In this document: positions 25,201 to 31,831 of the stretch, one piece after another
How positions within the stretch are numbered: the first letter of the stretch is position 1
Layout: each line of letters opens with the position of its first letter
Source: an uncultured Bacteroidota bacterium
Lineage (GTDB): Bacteria; Bacteroidota; Bacteroidia; Bacteroidales; P3
Reading direction: 5' to 3'
NCBI GenBank assembly: GCA_902784465.1
Contig: CACZUZ010000019.1
Span: 1 to 42,124 of the forward strand
Length of the DNA: 42,124 nt
Position numbers and translations under genes: made by a program
The notes under the pieces: generated by a model
Seen by the model: the letters and a program-made list of their open reading frames with translations, nothing else
What the model was told of the DNA's origin: nothing
Database searches by the model: none

Positions 25201-25466
25201 TCGACAATGGCGACAACTTCATGAACATCTATCCCAACCCCGCCATCGACCGTGCCACTATCGACCTTGGTGTTGTCAACTCCGGCAATGCTGTCATCAA
25301 GATTTACGACATCAGCGGCAAGCTGGTCTTCACCGAGAGCCTTGGCTATCTCAACGAGGGTATCCACCAGTACAGCGTCAACTGCAGCAAGTTCAACCGC
25401 GGTATGTATCTTGTGAACATCGTTATTGGCAAAGAGTCAGCCACCTCAAAACTTATCGTTCGATAA
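22275..25466 (+). CDS. T9SS-exported beta-propeller (BNR/sortilin-like) protein
   Basis: This 1063-residue protein has a signal peptide (1-24, GAHFASA|Q) and a C-terminal type A sorting domain (about 985-1063: NIYPNPAIDRATIDLG, KIYDISGKLVF, GMYLVNIVIGKES). It would cross the outer membrane through the type IX secretion system and be anchored or released. The mature part begins IGPDNIAGRVRAIVVDEADP and repeatedly shows TLYAGG..GGLFKK-type turns, as in BNR/sortilin-like beta-propellers; VLYAGTENGVFTSA near 875 is a late example. No catalytic residues are recognised, so a binding or structural surface role is inferred. It has its own promoter and terminator and is monocistronic. Confidence 0.85.
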   Translation: MKRKTLLFGLIVAAFLGGAHFASAQQAKANFKNNLIEIGPDNIAGRVRAIVVDEADPLHQTLYAGGVAGGLFKKTGSDPWEYVPFTNSNNQQITLPISCMAQLPNNNILIGTGEGFVNIHGYNYDRMAPKGRGLYVYNPENGVFTLVPATNPATNPEWSYINRIAIYQREATYIYVATTEGLYRWKFNGTPDWNAAPTLIQAGNFQDIVVVTSDNIVYATAPGKVIRIGNATADNPTTVDVTTSNSSFASASRIEMAYRTNHKAGITYLYSVVVDSNGLCDGIYVTTDQQNWNRLATESVTPFTRANPGTHNVSIVVDPLNCKNIYVGGASVWNGEGFVDNSYYQWTKQSYSEKELNQGNYMASVLPNSSYVHSGIHQIVPTWTVDVENGDTVWVYYFATDAGVFKGNSVKVGPSVYWSYFSINKGLNTAQYNQIAVSPDGSVIGGAVDNSCTFIQSRNDHGGSIYSNTWYDEDEYSTINHIGNTIWTGSGADVATSMFQQLTPLSRRAIFVSSDPGKFSIQSNFGVDGIASFARACADYADYTNTQTWTFADGFVSNSIPNTNPIPKMDLWETTSNTIWNDSVSYVIDTTLTYIHNGQETQLHGNTKFVAGDSLLIPSKPNFNYPFYHKFTKAYKIDTTIYYYDSIFKRDTHRVEYRLDLNVKSSVASRMVVNGRDGNGKGCVFFTLTPNYFRNVWSALESNSPNAMHWATIYQSEAGNVVDDVKFSQDGKSIYVAVNEETSGNSYIIRLYNFNTINANDPIEMKSRLKWTKNIDTTGYRVIRHDTILAANGDFFHRRISSIAIDPRKGQDNILVTFDGYGSSEPNMVMVNNASSPSRNVVNLNVTNSVNGMTTADPVHSGIIAIDKSNKPVLYAGTENGVFTSASLTNPQWENFGDFIGVPVTSIVQQTRELPRECYYAREGVNSVKYLFAKTKYPRAIYFGTYGRGIFMDTTYVTDHVNEVSNPEDYAGITTVDNGDNFMNIYPNPAIDRATIDLGVVNSGNAVIKIYDISGKLVFTESLGYLNEGIHQYSVNCSKFNRGMYLVNIVIGKESATSKLIVR

Positions 25467-25483
25467 TAATAATTAATTGAAAG

Positions 25484-25518
25484 AAGAGGTACTGACTCCA
25501 AATCGGTACCTCTTTTTT
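25484..25518 (+). terminator. Rho-independent terminator of the propeller gene
   Basis: AAGAGGTAC (25484-25492) pairs with GTACCTCTT (25506-25514). The stem runs into a T-run at 25513-25518. It lies 18 bp after the stop codon. Confidence 0.88.
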
Positions 25519-25550
25519 GTATAGTTTCAGATTGATTTTCAGAGAGCAGG

Positions 25551-25607
25551 TATTCACAATTCACAATTCACCAATCACAATTCACCCTTCACAATTCACC
25601 AATCACC
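25551..25607. repeat. Short A/C/T-rich repeats before tyrS
   Basis: Several copies of CACAATTCACC and AATCACAATTCAC run up to the tyrS start. Related sequence precedes the C_GCAxxG_C_C gene (4277-4297) and the YARHG gene (5797-5815). No strong secondary structure is formed. It lacks G and could be an unstructured ribosome-loading leader or a dispersed repeat. Confidence 0.55.
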
Positions 25608-26888
25608 ATGAATCATAATCTTGTAGAAGAACTCAAGTGGCGCGGCATGATACACGACATGATGCCTGGCACAGAAGAACAACTCAATAAAGAAGTCACA
25701 ACAGCATACGTGGGTATCGACCCCACCGCCGATAGTCTTCATATCGGACACCTTGTTAGCATCATGCTGCTCAAACATCTCCAGATGGCGGGCCATAAGC
25801 CATTGGCCGTTGTCGGCGGAGCCACTGGCATGATAGGAGACCCCTCTTTCAAGGCTGCCGAGCGTAAGCTGCTCACCCCCGATGAAATCCAGCATAACGT
25901 TAGTTGCATCAAGAAGCAGCTGGAACGTTTCCTTGATTTCGAGAACCCTGTCAATGGCGCTGAAATCCTCAACAACTACGACTGGATGAAGGATTACCTC
26001 TTCCTCGACTTCATCCGCGATGTCGGTAAGCATATCACCGTCAACTACATGATGACGAAAGACTCTGTCAAGAAACGTATGGAGACTGGCATCTCGTTCA
26101 CCGAGTTCAGCTATCAGCTGTTGCAAGGCTACGACTTCCTCACGCTCTACCGTACCAAAGGCTGTAAGCTGCAGATGGGCGGCAGCGACCAGTGGGGCAA
26201 CATCACTACAGGCACAGAGCTTATCCGCCGCATGGAAGGCGGTGAGGCTTTCGCCCTCACCTGCCCGCTTATCACCAAGGCCGACGGCACCAAGTTTGGC
26301 AAGACCGAAGGCGGCAACGTGTGGCTCGACCCCGAGAAGACCTCGCCCTACAAGTTCTACCAGTTCTGGCTCAACTGCTCTGATGTCGACACGGCACGCT
26401 ACATCCGTATCTTCACCCTCTTCTCTCGCGATGAGGTTGCTGAATTGGAGCGTCAGCACAACGAGGCTCCCGAACGTCGCATCCTGCAGAAAGCACTGGC
26501 AAAAGACATCACCATCCGTGTACATGGCCAGGCAGCCTACGACACTGCCATCGCTGCCAGCGAGCTGCTTTTTGGCAAAGCCACAACCGAACAGCTCAAC
26601 AGCCTCGACCGCGACACTATACTTAGCGTCTTCGAGGGTGTCCCGCAGTTCAGCGTCAGCCGCTCCGCCATCGAGGCGCAACCCACACTTATCGACCTGG
26701 CTGCCGAGGTTGGCATGTTCTCCAGTAAAGGCGAAATACGTCGCGAGCTGAAACAGAACTCCATAATGGTCAACAAGCAGAAGGTAGGGGAGGACTGCCG
26801 TCTTTCGGCCTCCGACATTCTCAGTTGCGGCAGCATACTTGTACAGAAAGGCAAGAAAAACTACTTCCTCTTGAATGTTCAGGGATAA
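25608..26888 (+). CDS. tyrS: Tyrosyl-tRNA synthetase
   Basis: This 426-residue class I aminoacyl-tRNA synthetase charges tRNA-Tyr. The HIGH motif is exact at 45-48 (DSLHIGHLV). The KMSKS loop is KFGKT at 229-233, as in bacterial TyrRS. Tyrosine-binding stretches such as [10 protein letters not shown] and [12 protein letters not shown]...GGSDQWGN are intact. The C-terminal S4 RNA-binding domain occupies about 355-426. Length and motifs fit the TyrS form of most bacteria. No T-box or other leader regulator is seen; the upstream sequence is a run of short A/C/T repeats. Confidence 0.96.
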   Translation: MNHNLVEELKWRGMIHDMMPGTEEQLNKEVTTAYVGIDPTADSLHIGHLVSIMLLKHLQMAGHKPLAVVGGATGMIGDPSFKAAERKLLTPDEIQHNVSCIKKQLERFLDFENPVNGAEILNNYDWMKDYLFLDFIRDVGKHITVNYMMTKDSVKKRMETGISFTEFSYQLLQGYDFLTLYRTKGCKLQMGGSDQWGNITTGTELIRRMEGGEAFALTCPLITKADGTKFGKTEGGNVWLDPEKTSPYKFYQFWLNCSDVDTARYIRIFTLFSRDEVAELERQHNEAPERRILQKALAKDITIRVHGQAAYDTAIAASELLFGKATTEQLNSLDRDTILSVFEGVPQFSVSRSAIEAQPTLIDLAAEVGMFSSKGEIRRELKQNSIMVNKQKVGEDCRLSASDILSCGSILVQKGKKNYFLLNVQG

Positions 26889-26942
26889 AACAAACAACTG
26901 ATTAATTGCATTTTCATTCTTTCTCACCACTCTCTTTAAGCC

Positions 26943-29702
26943 ATGAAAAAACGTTTCCTTCTGCTCCTTTCCATCTTGTCAATCTCATTTGCCGCCGTTG
27001 CTAAGCCAGTTGACAAAAATGACGCCATCCAGGTGGCTCTACACTATCTACAGGCAGCAACAGGCAGGAACTATACCAACCTTGTCGACCTAACCGACCA
27101 GACCCCTTTCCAGGGGTTCTACACCTTTGCGCTAAGCGATGAGGGAGGGTTTGTCCTTGTCTCCGCTGACGATTGTGTGTTGCCAATTCTCGGCTATTCG
27201 GAGCAATCCCAGTTCGACCTTCGGGATATACCACCCCATGTGATGGAGTGGATGCACGGGTACGACGAGCAGATTGCCTTCTATCGTGAGCATTATGGAG
27301 AGTTGGATTATGGCGGCTCGACAGAGATCCGCAGCCAGTGGGAGTCGCTCTTGCAGGGCAGGATTGTCGGTCCCCAGTACACAGCTGTAAGCCCTATGCT
27401 TTCCACCACATGGGGGCAGAATCCCTATTACAACGACCTCTGCCCTATGGACTACGCCTCCAATGTGCGAACGGTTACAGGCTGTGTCGCCACCGCCGCC
27501 GCCCAGATTATGAAATTCTGGGAATATCCGGCCACGGGGGTGGGCTCCCACAGCTACACGCATCCCTTATACGGCACATTCGACGCCGACTTTGGCAATG
27601 CCACCTACAACTGGGCAGGTATGCCCGCGGCGCTCTCTTCAAGCAGCTCCCCGACGCAGGTGAATGCCATCGCCACGCTGATGTACCATATAGGTGTCGC
27701 TGTGGAGATGAATTACGGCACCTCTGCCAATGGCGGCAGCGGAGCCCAGACTTTCTCGGCCGGCAACTACTACCGTCCCAGTGTCGAGGTTGCACTGGCC
27801 TGCTATTTCAAGTACAGCCCCACGCTTCATGCCATCCACTATGGAGACTTCACGCACGACGAGTGGTGTGGCGCGTTGCGCGACGAACTCGATGCCGGCC
27901 GTCCTATTCTCTACACTGGTTTCGATGCTTCCGGAGGACATGCTTTCGTGCTTGACGGCTACAGCGAGCAGGGGCAATTCCACGTCAATTGGGGTTGGAA
28001 TGGGTCCTACGACGGCTATTTCAGTATCGGCGACCTGCATCCCGGCGCCGGCGGCACAGGTGGCAATGTCACCTATACGTTCAACCTCCACAACTCCGCC
28101 CTCGTCGGCATCGAGCCCCTCACCTCGTGGAACCCCTCATCGTCCACTACTGTCAACCTGTCCACATCAAACACGCAGTACGGGAATGCCTTCCAGATTA
28201 ACGAAACAGGCAACTACAGTTTCGGCGACACCATATACTTTTGGGTGTATGCCAATGAGGGATGCCGTTTCTCAGGTTGGGATGATGGCTGCACCGACAA
28301 TCCACGGCAGATGATAGCACGTGGCGGCACCATCAACCTCACGGCCAATGTCGTGCCCCTGGAAGGCGATACCCTTGGCTACTGCACCGGTAACGGCCAC
28401 TTCAGCTATGGCTCGGCATACGACGACGAAGACTGGTATTGGGGCATCCGCCTGCCAGCCTCTGTGCTGCCCGACGACGAGGAACTGAGAGCTGTCGAAA
28501 TGTATGTCTCATACTCAGGTCTATACACTGTGTCAATCTACAGTGGCACGACCCATTCTGGCTATCCCGACACACTCATGCCCGGCACACACCTCTATAG
28601 CCAGACCTACTATGCCAGCAACGTCATGCGATGGAACACCATCCCTCTGAGCTCGCCGGTAGCCGTCGACAACACACAGGATGTGTGGATTATCATCCAC
28701 AACTATGGCATACCCTATCCTACCAGCCTCTCCACCGGATGGGGTGGCAACGACGACGGCAGCTATGTGGGCTACTCCCTCACCGAGCTTGAATCTATTG
28801 GATCCTATAGCGTGGCGGTGCGTGGCATTTTCGGCACAGAACCTGAACCACCGCAGATGGTCGGTATCACATTGGCTGTCAACGATGCCTCTATGGGCAG
28901 TATCAACCCCACCCCTGGCATTTACGAATATCCTGTAGGCAGCAGCTTCAGCGTCACGGCAACCCCACATTATGGCTATGTCATGACCGGATGGAGAGCC
29001 ACCGTCTCTTACTATGGTGATACCACCGCTTACGACATGGTGTTGGCAAGCGATGACCCTGAATTTGCCAATCCAATTGTCTTCGATGTCAGTGAAGACT
29101 TCCTGGAATATAGCAGTATTACAATTACAGCCCTCTTCGAGGTAGACCCAGAGCTTCCGGCAACGCTTAATATCCGCATCAACAACTCGGCGATGGGCTA
29201 TGTCCTCATCAATGGCAGGGCAGAGAACAGCTACACAGGTGTTATAGGGGAGCAGGTGAACGTAGAGGCAATAGCTTATTCGGGCTACTCGTTCCAGCGA
29301 TGGAGCGATGGAGTCACCGATGCTGTGCGTACCATCGAACTCGAGGAGCCCGTCACAAACCTCAGGGCCATCTTCGAGCAGAGCACAGCTATCGCCAATC
29401 CTCAACTCTCAGCCGATGACTACCGTTTGTCGGTTTTCCCCAACCCCACCAGTGACATCGTCACCATCAGTGTCAATACCGACGGGTTTGATGCCAGCGG
29501 CAACGTCGAGACCCTACTAAGCGAGACCGCCGTTGATGTCTTCGACCTCAACGGTCGAAAGGTGGCCACTCTCGGCAGTTCTCAGCCTCCGGCTACCAAT
29601 TCCATAATTACTATCGACCTCGGCGGCCTAAGTTCCGGCACCTACATACTCCATGTCCAAACCGGCAATGGCACAATCCTCAAGAAAGTGGTGAAAAAAT
29701 AA
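26943..29702 (+). CDS. C10-family (streptopain-like) cysteine peptidase with repeats and T9SS tail
   Basis: This 919-residue protein has a signal peptide (1-20), a Spi-type inhibitory propeptide (about 22-115) and a C10 peptidase domain (about 145-390). The nucleophile is Cys181 (TVTGCVATAAAQIMKFW) and the catalytic His is His333 (SGGHAFVLDGY). FHVNWGWNGSYDGYF (346-360) carries the conserved Asn/Trp segment. Beta-rich domains follow, including two Gly/Trp-type bacterial repeats (from about 638, LAVNDASMGSINPTPG, and about 740, AMGYVLINGRAENSY). A T9SS type A tail (about 825-919: SVFPNPTSDIVTISV, GTYILHV, KKVVKK) completes it. It should be a secreted, self-activating protease, related in plan to interpain, PrtT and periodontain. 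It begins 54 bp after tyrS with no clear promoter. Confidence 0.92.
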   Translation: MKKRFLLLLSILSISFAAVAKPVDKNDAIQVALHYLQAATGRNYTNLVDLTDQTPFQGFYTFALSDEGGFVLVSADDCVLPILGYSEQSQFDLRDIPPHVMEWMHGYDEQIAFYREHYGELDYGGSTEIRSQWESLLQGRIVGPQYTAVSPMLSTTWGQNPYYNDLCPMDYASNVRTVTGCVATAAAQIMKFWEYPATGVGSHSYTHPLYGTFDADFGNATYNWAGMPAALSSSSSPTQVNAIATLMYHIGVAVEMNYGTSANGGSGAQTFSAGNYYRPSVEVALACYFKYSPTLHAIHYGDFTHDEWCGALRDELDAGRPILYTGFDASGGHAFVLDGYSEQGQFHVNWGWNGSYDGYFSIGDLHPGAGGTGGNVTYTFNLHNSALVGIEPLTSWNPSSSTTVNLSTSNTQYGNAFQINETGNYSFGDTIYFWVYANEGCRFSGWDDGCTDNPRQMIARGGTINLTANVVPLEGDTLGYCTGNGHFSYGSAYDDEDWYWGIRLPASVLPDDEELRAVEMYVSYSGLYTVSIYSGTTHSGYPDTLMPGTHLYSQTYYASNVMRWNTIPLSSPVAVDNTQDVWIIIHNYGIPYPTSLSTGWGGNDDGSYVGYSLTELESIGSYSVAVRGIFGTEPEPPQMVGITLAVNDASMGSINPTPGIYEYPVGSSFSVTATPHYGYVMTGWRATVSYYGDTTAYDMVLASDDPEFANPIVFDVSEDFLEYSSITITALFEVDPELPATLNIRINNSAMGYVLINGRAENSYTGVIGEQVNVEAIAYSGYSFQRWSDGVTDAVRTIELEEPVTNLRAIFEQSTAIANPQLSADDYRLSVFPNPTSDIVTISVNTDGFDASGNVETLLSETAVDVFDLNGRKVATLGSSQPPATNSIITIDLGGLSSGTYILHVQTGNGTILKKVVKK

Positions 29703-29718
29703 TCGACCTGTAAAGTTG
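29703..29718. repeat. End-like repeat shared with the element at 191-422
   Basis: TCGACCTGTAAAGTTG starts immediately after the C10 peptidase stop codon. It matches the left end (191-206) at 15 of 16 bases and the right end (407-422, reverse strand) at 15 of 16. It sits directly beside the stop of a 56-codon ORF reading toward it (29719-29889), as expected of an insertion-sequence terminus. No second end was found nearby. Confidence 0.45.
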
Positions 29719-29889
29719 CTAAGCCCGCATTTTGAATGTCAGAGTTTGTTCATTTAGCCATTGGGATAGTTCTCTGTTGCTATAGACGGCAGAGATGACA
29801 GCGAGGGCGGCGGCTCTATTCATGGGACATGATGCGTTCTGCCCGATGAAGAAATATCCTTGCTTCAATGCTGCCATGGAGTATGACAT
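29719..29889 (-). pseudogene. Possible transposase-tail remnant (56 residues)
   Basis: An intact frame of 56 residues, MSYSMAALKQGYFFIGQNAS followed by 36 more and ending NEQTLTFKMRA, stops one base from a 16-bp end-like repeat (29703-29718). The composition looks protein-like, and the C-terminus-to-repeat geometry is that of an IS transposase. The family is not recognised. The N-terminal part is absent, since the ATPase gene ends at 29895 just upstream. It is best read as a fragment left by deletion, but it could be an independent small gene. Confidence 0.35.
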
Positions 29890-29894
29890 TTGAC

Positions 29895-31214
29895 TTACAT
29901 ATCCTCCATGCTCAGACCTTTATATGTTAACCCATGGCCTTTGAAGCGATGAGTGGCCTGCAAAAACGCCTCAGCCTTCTGCTTCAGAATTCCGATGCTA
30001 ATATCATCCTTTTGCCGTTTAATCTCAAAAAATATGACCTCGTTTCTCAACTCATCCTCGGCAATCATATCTATCTCGTTCACACCTTTGCGGTCCCACC
30101 AGCGGCTCAAACGAGTATACTTTCCCGACTCAATCGCCGCACTGTGGAAATATTGCTCCAGCATCAAACCACTGAACGTATTGTAGTCGCGCTCAACAAT
30201 CTCCTGAAGTTTACGGTAATTCTCAATCTCAATGATGTAGCTATACTTGAAAATGAACCGGAACCAGAAAGAATAGAACACATCCTCAAGCTCGTAACGA
30301 ACATTCTTCGTAGCACTCTTCTCAAACAGTGGCTGACGCTTACCTATCAGCTCATACTCCTTCTCCAGATTGGTCATATATCCGCCTAATTCTCTTCCAA
30401 TTACATCCTCAATCTCACCACGGGTATTCTTACCACGAGCTATGCACGACAAAATAGAGAAATACGTCCCGTAATCCTTTCCAAACTCATCAATCAAGTT
30501 GTTCTTGCCCTCTGACAAAAAAGTGGAATTGGCACTTATGATATGCCTTATCATTGCATCCTTGTCCAGAGCATTCGCATCTACAAGCAAAGCCACATAC
30601 TTGGCCACTCCTCCCGTAAAGGTGAACAGCGCCAGCAAGTCCTCCTTACTATACTCTGGCTTTACATCTTCCAGAATCTGCTTAAGCACCTTTGGACGGA
30701 AAGGCTTCACCTTTAATTCACCAGTATTTCGACCATACAGAGGTTCTTTCCTGTCTTTGAAAATCTTCTGCATCATGGAGTATATGCTGCCGCAGACAAT
30801 CAGGTTGATATGCGACGTTTTCTCATACTCATCCCATATATCTTGCATTTCGCTGAAAACGCTCTTGTTCACACGGTAAAAATCCTGAAACTCGTCTATC
30901 ACAAGTGTGAAGCTTTGTGTCTGCGACAATTGCATAAGATATCGGAAAATGTCGCGAAAATTCCTGCTGTTGCCTAGAGTGGGAATACCCAGTTTTTCAT
31001 TTATCTCCTCCAAAAACACCTCGCAGAGATCTGCTTCTGCTTTCCTCGAAACAAAAAAATACACAAATGGGTGATCCTTGTACGCCTCTCGTATCAAAGT
31101 GGTCTTACCGATACGGCGACGGCCTGTCACCACTGTAAATCGAGCCACTCGTTCAGCTGTTGCTCGAGTTTCTTTCAGAAACGCAATTTCTTCTTCTCTA
31201 TCGTAAAATTTCAT
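29895..31214 (-). CDS. AAA ATPase with C-terminal DUF234 (PD-(D/E)XK-like) domain
   Basis: The ATG at 31214 (MKFYDREEE) gives 439 residues; the two upstream codon options lack family support. The ATPase domain has Walker A TGRRRIGKTT (about 31-40) and Walker B LVIDEFQDF (Asp107, Glu108). The C-terminal part carries NEIDMIAED and VIFFEIKRQ, an ID...ExK pattern typical of the PD-(D/E)XK-like DUF234 domain. These 'archaeal-type' ATPases are widespread in Bacteroidales accessory DNA; function is unknown. AT content is higher than in neighbouring core genes. A promoter box and an operator-like repeat lie directly upstream. Confidence 0.85.
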   Translation of the reverse strand: MKFYDREEEIAFLKETRATAERVARFTVVTGRRRIGKTTLIREAYKDHPFVYFFVSRKAEADLCEVFLEEINEKLGIPTLGNSRNFRDIFRYLMQLSQTQSFTLVIDEFQDFYRVNKSVFSEMQDIWDEYEKTSHINLIVCGSIYSMMQKIFKDRKEPLYGRNTGELKVKPFRPKVLKQILEDVKPEYSKEDLLALFTFTGGVAKYVALLVDANALDKDAMIRHIISANSTFLSEGKNNLIDEFGKDYGTYFSILSCIARGKNTRGEIEDVIGRELGGYMTNLEKEYELIGKRQPLFEKSATKNVRYELEDVFYSFWFRFIFKYSYIIEIENYRKLQEIVERDYNTFSGLMLEQYFHSAAIESGKYTRLSRWWDRKGVNEIDMIAEDELRNEVIFFEIKRQKDDISIGILKQKAEAFLQATHRFKGHGLTYKGLSMEDM

Positions 31215-31230
31215 ATCATACCTTTTTATC

Positions 31231-31267
31231 ATCCGAAACGGTCATTTCCGAAACGGTCATTTCGGAT
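31231..31267 (-). promoter_or_regulatory. Operator-like repeat array before the DUF234 ATPase
   Basis: On the plus strand CCGAAACGGTCATTT occurs twice in direct tandem (from 31233 and from 31248), the second copy running into TTTCGGAT. The whole block is bounded by the inverted pair ATCCGAAA (31231-31238) and TTTCGGAT (31260-31267). It lies immediately downstream of the -7 box at 31276-31269, at the expected transcription start. It could be a repressor site or a hairpin in the 5' leader. Confidence 0.55.
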
Positions 31268-31268
31268 G

Positions 31269-31276
31269 CAAAAGTA
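31269..31276 (-). promoter_or_regulatory. -7 box (TACTTTTG) for the DUF234 ATPase
   Basis: On the minus strand TACTTTTG matches TAnnTTTG and lies 54 bp before the chosen ATG at 31214. The operator-like array follows directly. No clear -33 TTTG is present. Confidence 0.6.
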
Positions 31277-31449
31277 CATTTTTATTTCTATTCTAGAGAA
31301 ATCTTACGCTTTTTTAACATTAGTCTCTCAGGTGGTCAGCGGCGGGCGGGCAAGCGTGGTGGCACACAGGTTATGTTTTCTCACACAGATTTCACGGTTT
31401 TTTTGCTTGCACTGCGGCAAACTATTTTGGCCACTGTCGTGCGGCAGGT

Positions 31450-31467
31450 GCTCACCTATAGGTGAGC
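31450..31467. promoter_or_regulatory. Perfect 18-bp palindrome
   Basis: GCTCACCTATAGGTGAGC is a perfect inverted repeat with no spacer, in non-coding DNA between the two ATPase genes and about 80 bp before the truncated amidase. It could be a dimeric-regulator binding site or a small hairpin. Confidence 0.45.
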
Positions 31468-31549
31468 AAATCTGTGCTTTCTGTGTTATCTGTGTGACAT
31501 TATTATCTGTATGACATTATTAATCACAAATTATCAAATCGTAATTATT

Positions 31550-31759
31550 ATGAGAGTAGTCACGCTTATTATTATCCATTGCTCGGCTGTTAGGCCTTGG
31601 CAACTAAGCCTGGTCGAGGATATTGAACGGTGGCATCGTGTTCGCGGATGGAAGAATGGTTGCGGCTACCACTATGTGGAGTACCGAGACGGGACTGTAG
31701 TGTCTGGTCGCCCTATCGAAATGATTGTTTTTGCCTTATTTTTATCCATGGAAAGATAA
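31550..31759 (+). pseudogene. Truncated N-acetylmuramoyl-L-alanine amidase
   Basis: The frame begins MRVVTLIIIHCSAVRPWQLS and continues with ERWHRVRGWKNGCGYHYVEY and RDGTVVSGRP, the exact opening of the small T7-lysozyme-like (amidase_2) amidases found in Bacteroidales phage and conjugative DNA. The first zinc-ligand His (IIHCSA) is present. After GRPIE the sequence departs from the family and ends at residue 69, so the second His and the rest of the domain (normally about 130-150 residues) are missing. It is a remnant of mobile DNA and should not be active. Confidence 0.72.
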
Positions 31760-31761
31760 AA

Positions 31762-31782
31762 AAATGATAAATTTTATCATTT
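31762..31782 (+). promoter_or_regulatory. Operator-like palindrome before the DUF4143 ATPase
   Basis: AAATGATAAA (31762-31771) and TTTATCATTT (31773-31782) are perfect complements with one central base. The site lies 16 bp before the -7 box at 31798, over the -33 region, a good place for a repressor. Confidence 0.5.
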
Positions 31783-31797
31783 AATAAATAATTATTG

Positions 31798-31805
31798 TAT
31801 TTTTG
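31798..31805 (+). promoter_or_regulatory. -7 box (TATTTTTG) for the DUF4143 ATPase
   Basis: TATTTTTG matches TAnnTTTG and lies 27 bp before the ATG at 31832. The palindrome at 31762-31782 is just upstream. Confidence 0.65.
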
Positions 31806-31831
31806 CAAACAACACAAAAAATCTAACCTCA

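Noticed and set aside
23673-25367. 564-codon minus-strand ORF opposite the propeller gene
   Set aside because: It is a by-product of the biased codon use in the real gene, rich in Val, Gly and Asp and lacking any motif.
25596-26930. 444-codon minus-strand ORF opposite tyrS
   Set aside because: tyrS has HIGH and KMSKS-type motifs; the antisense frame only exists because of codon bias.
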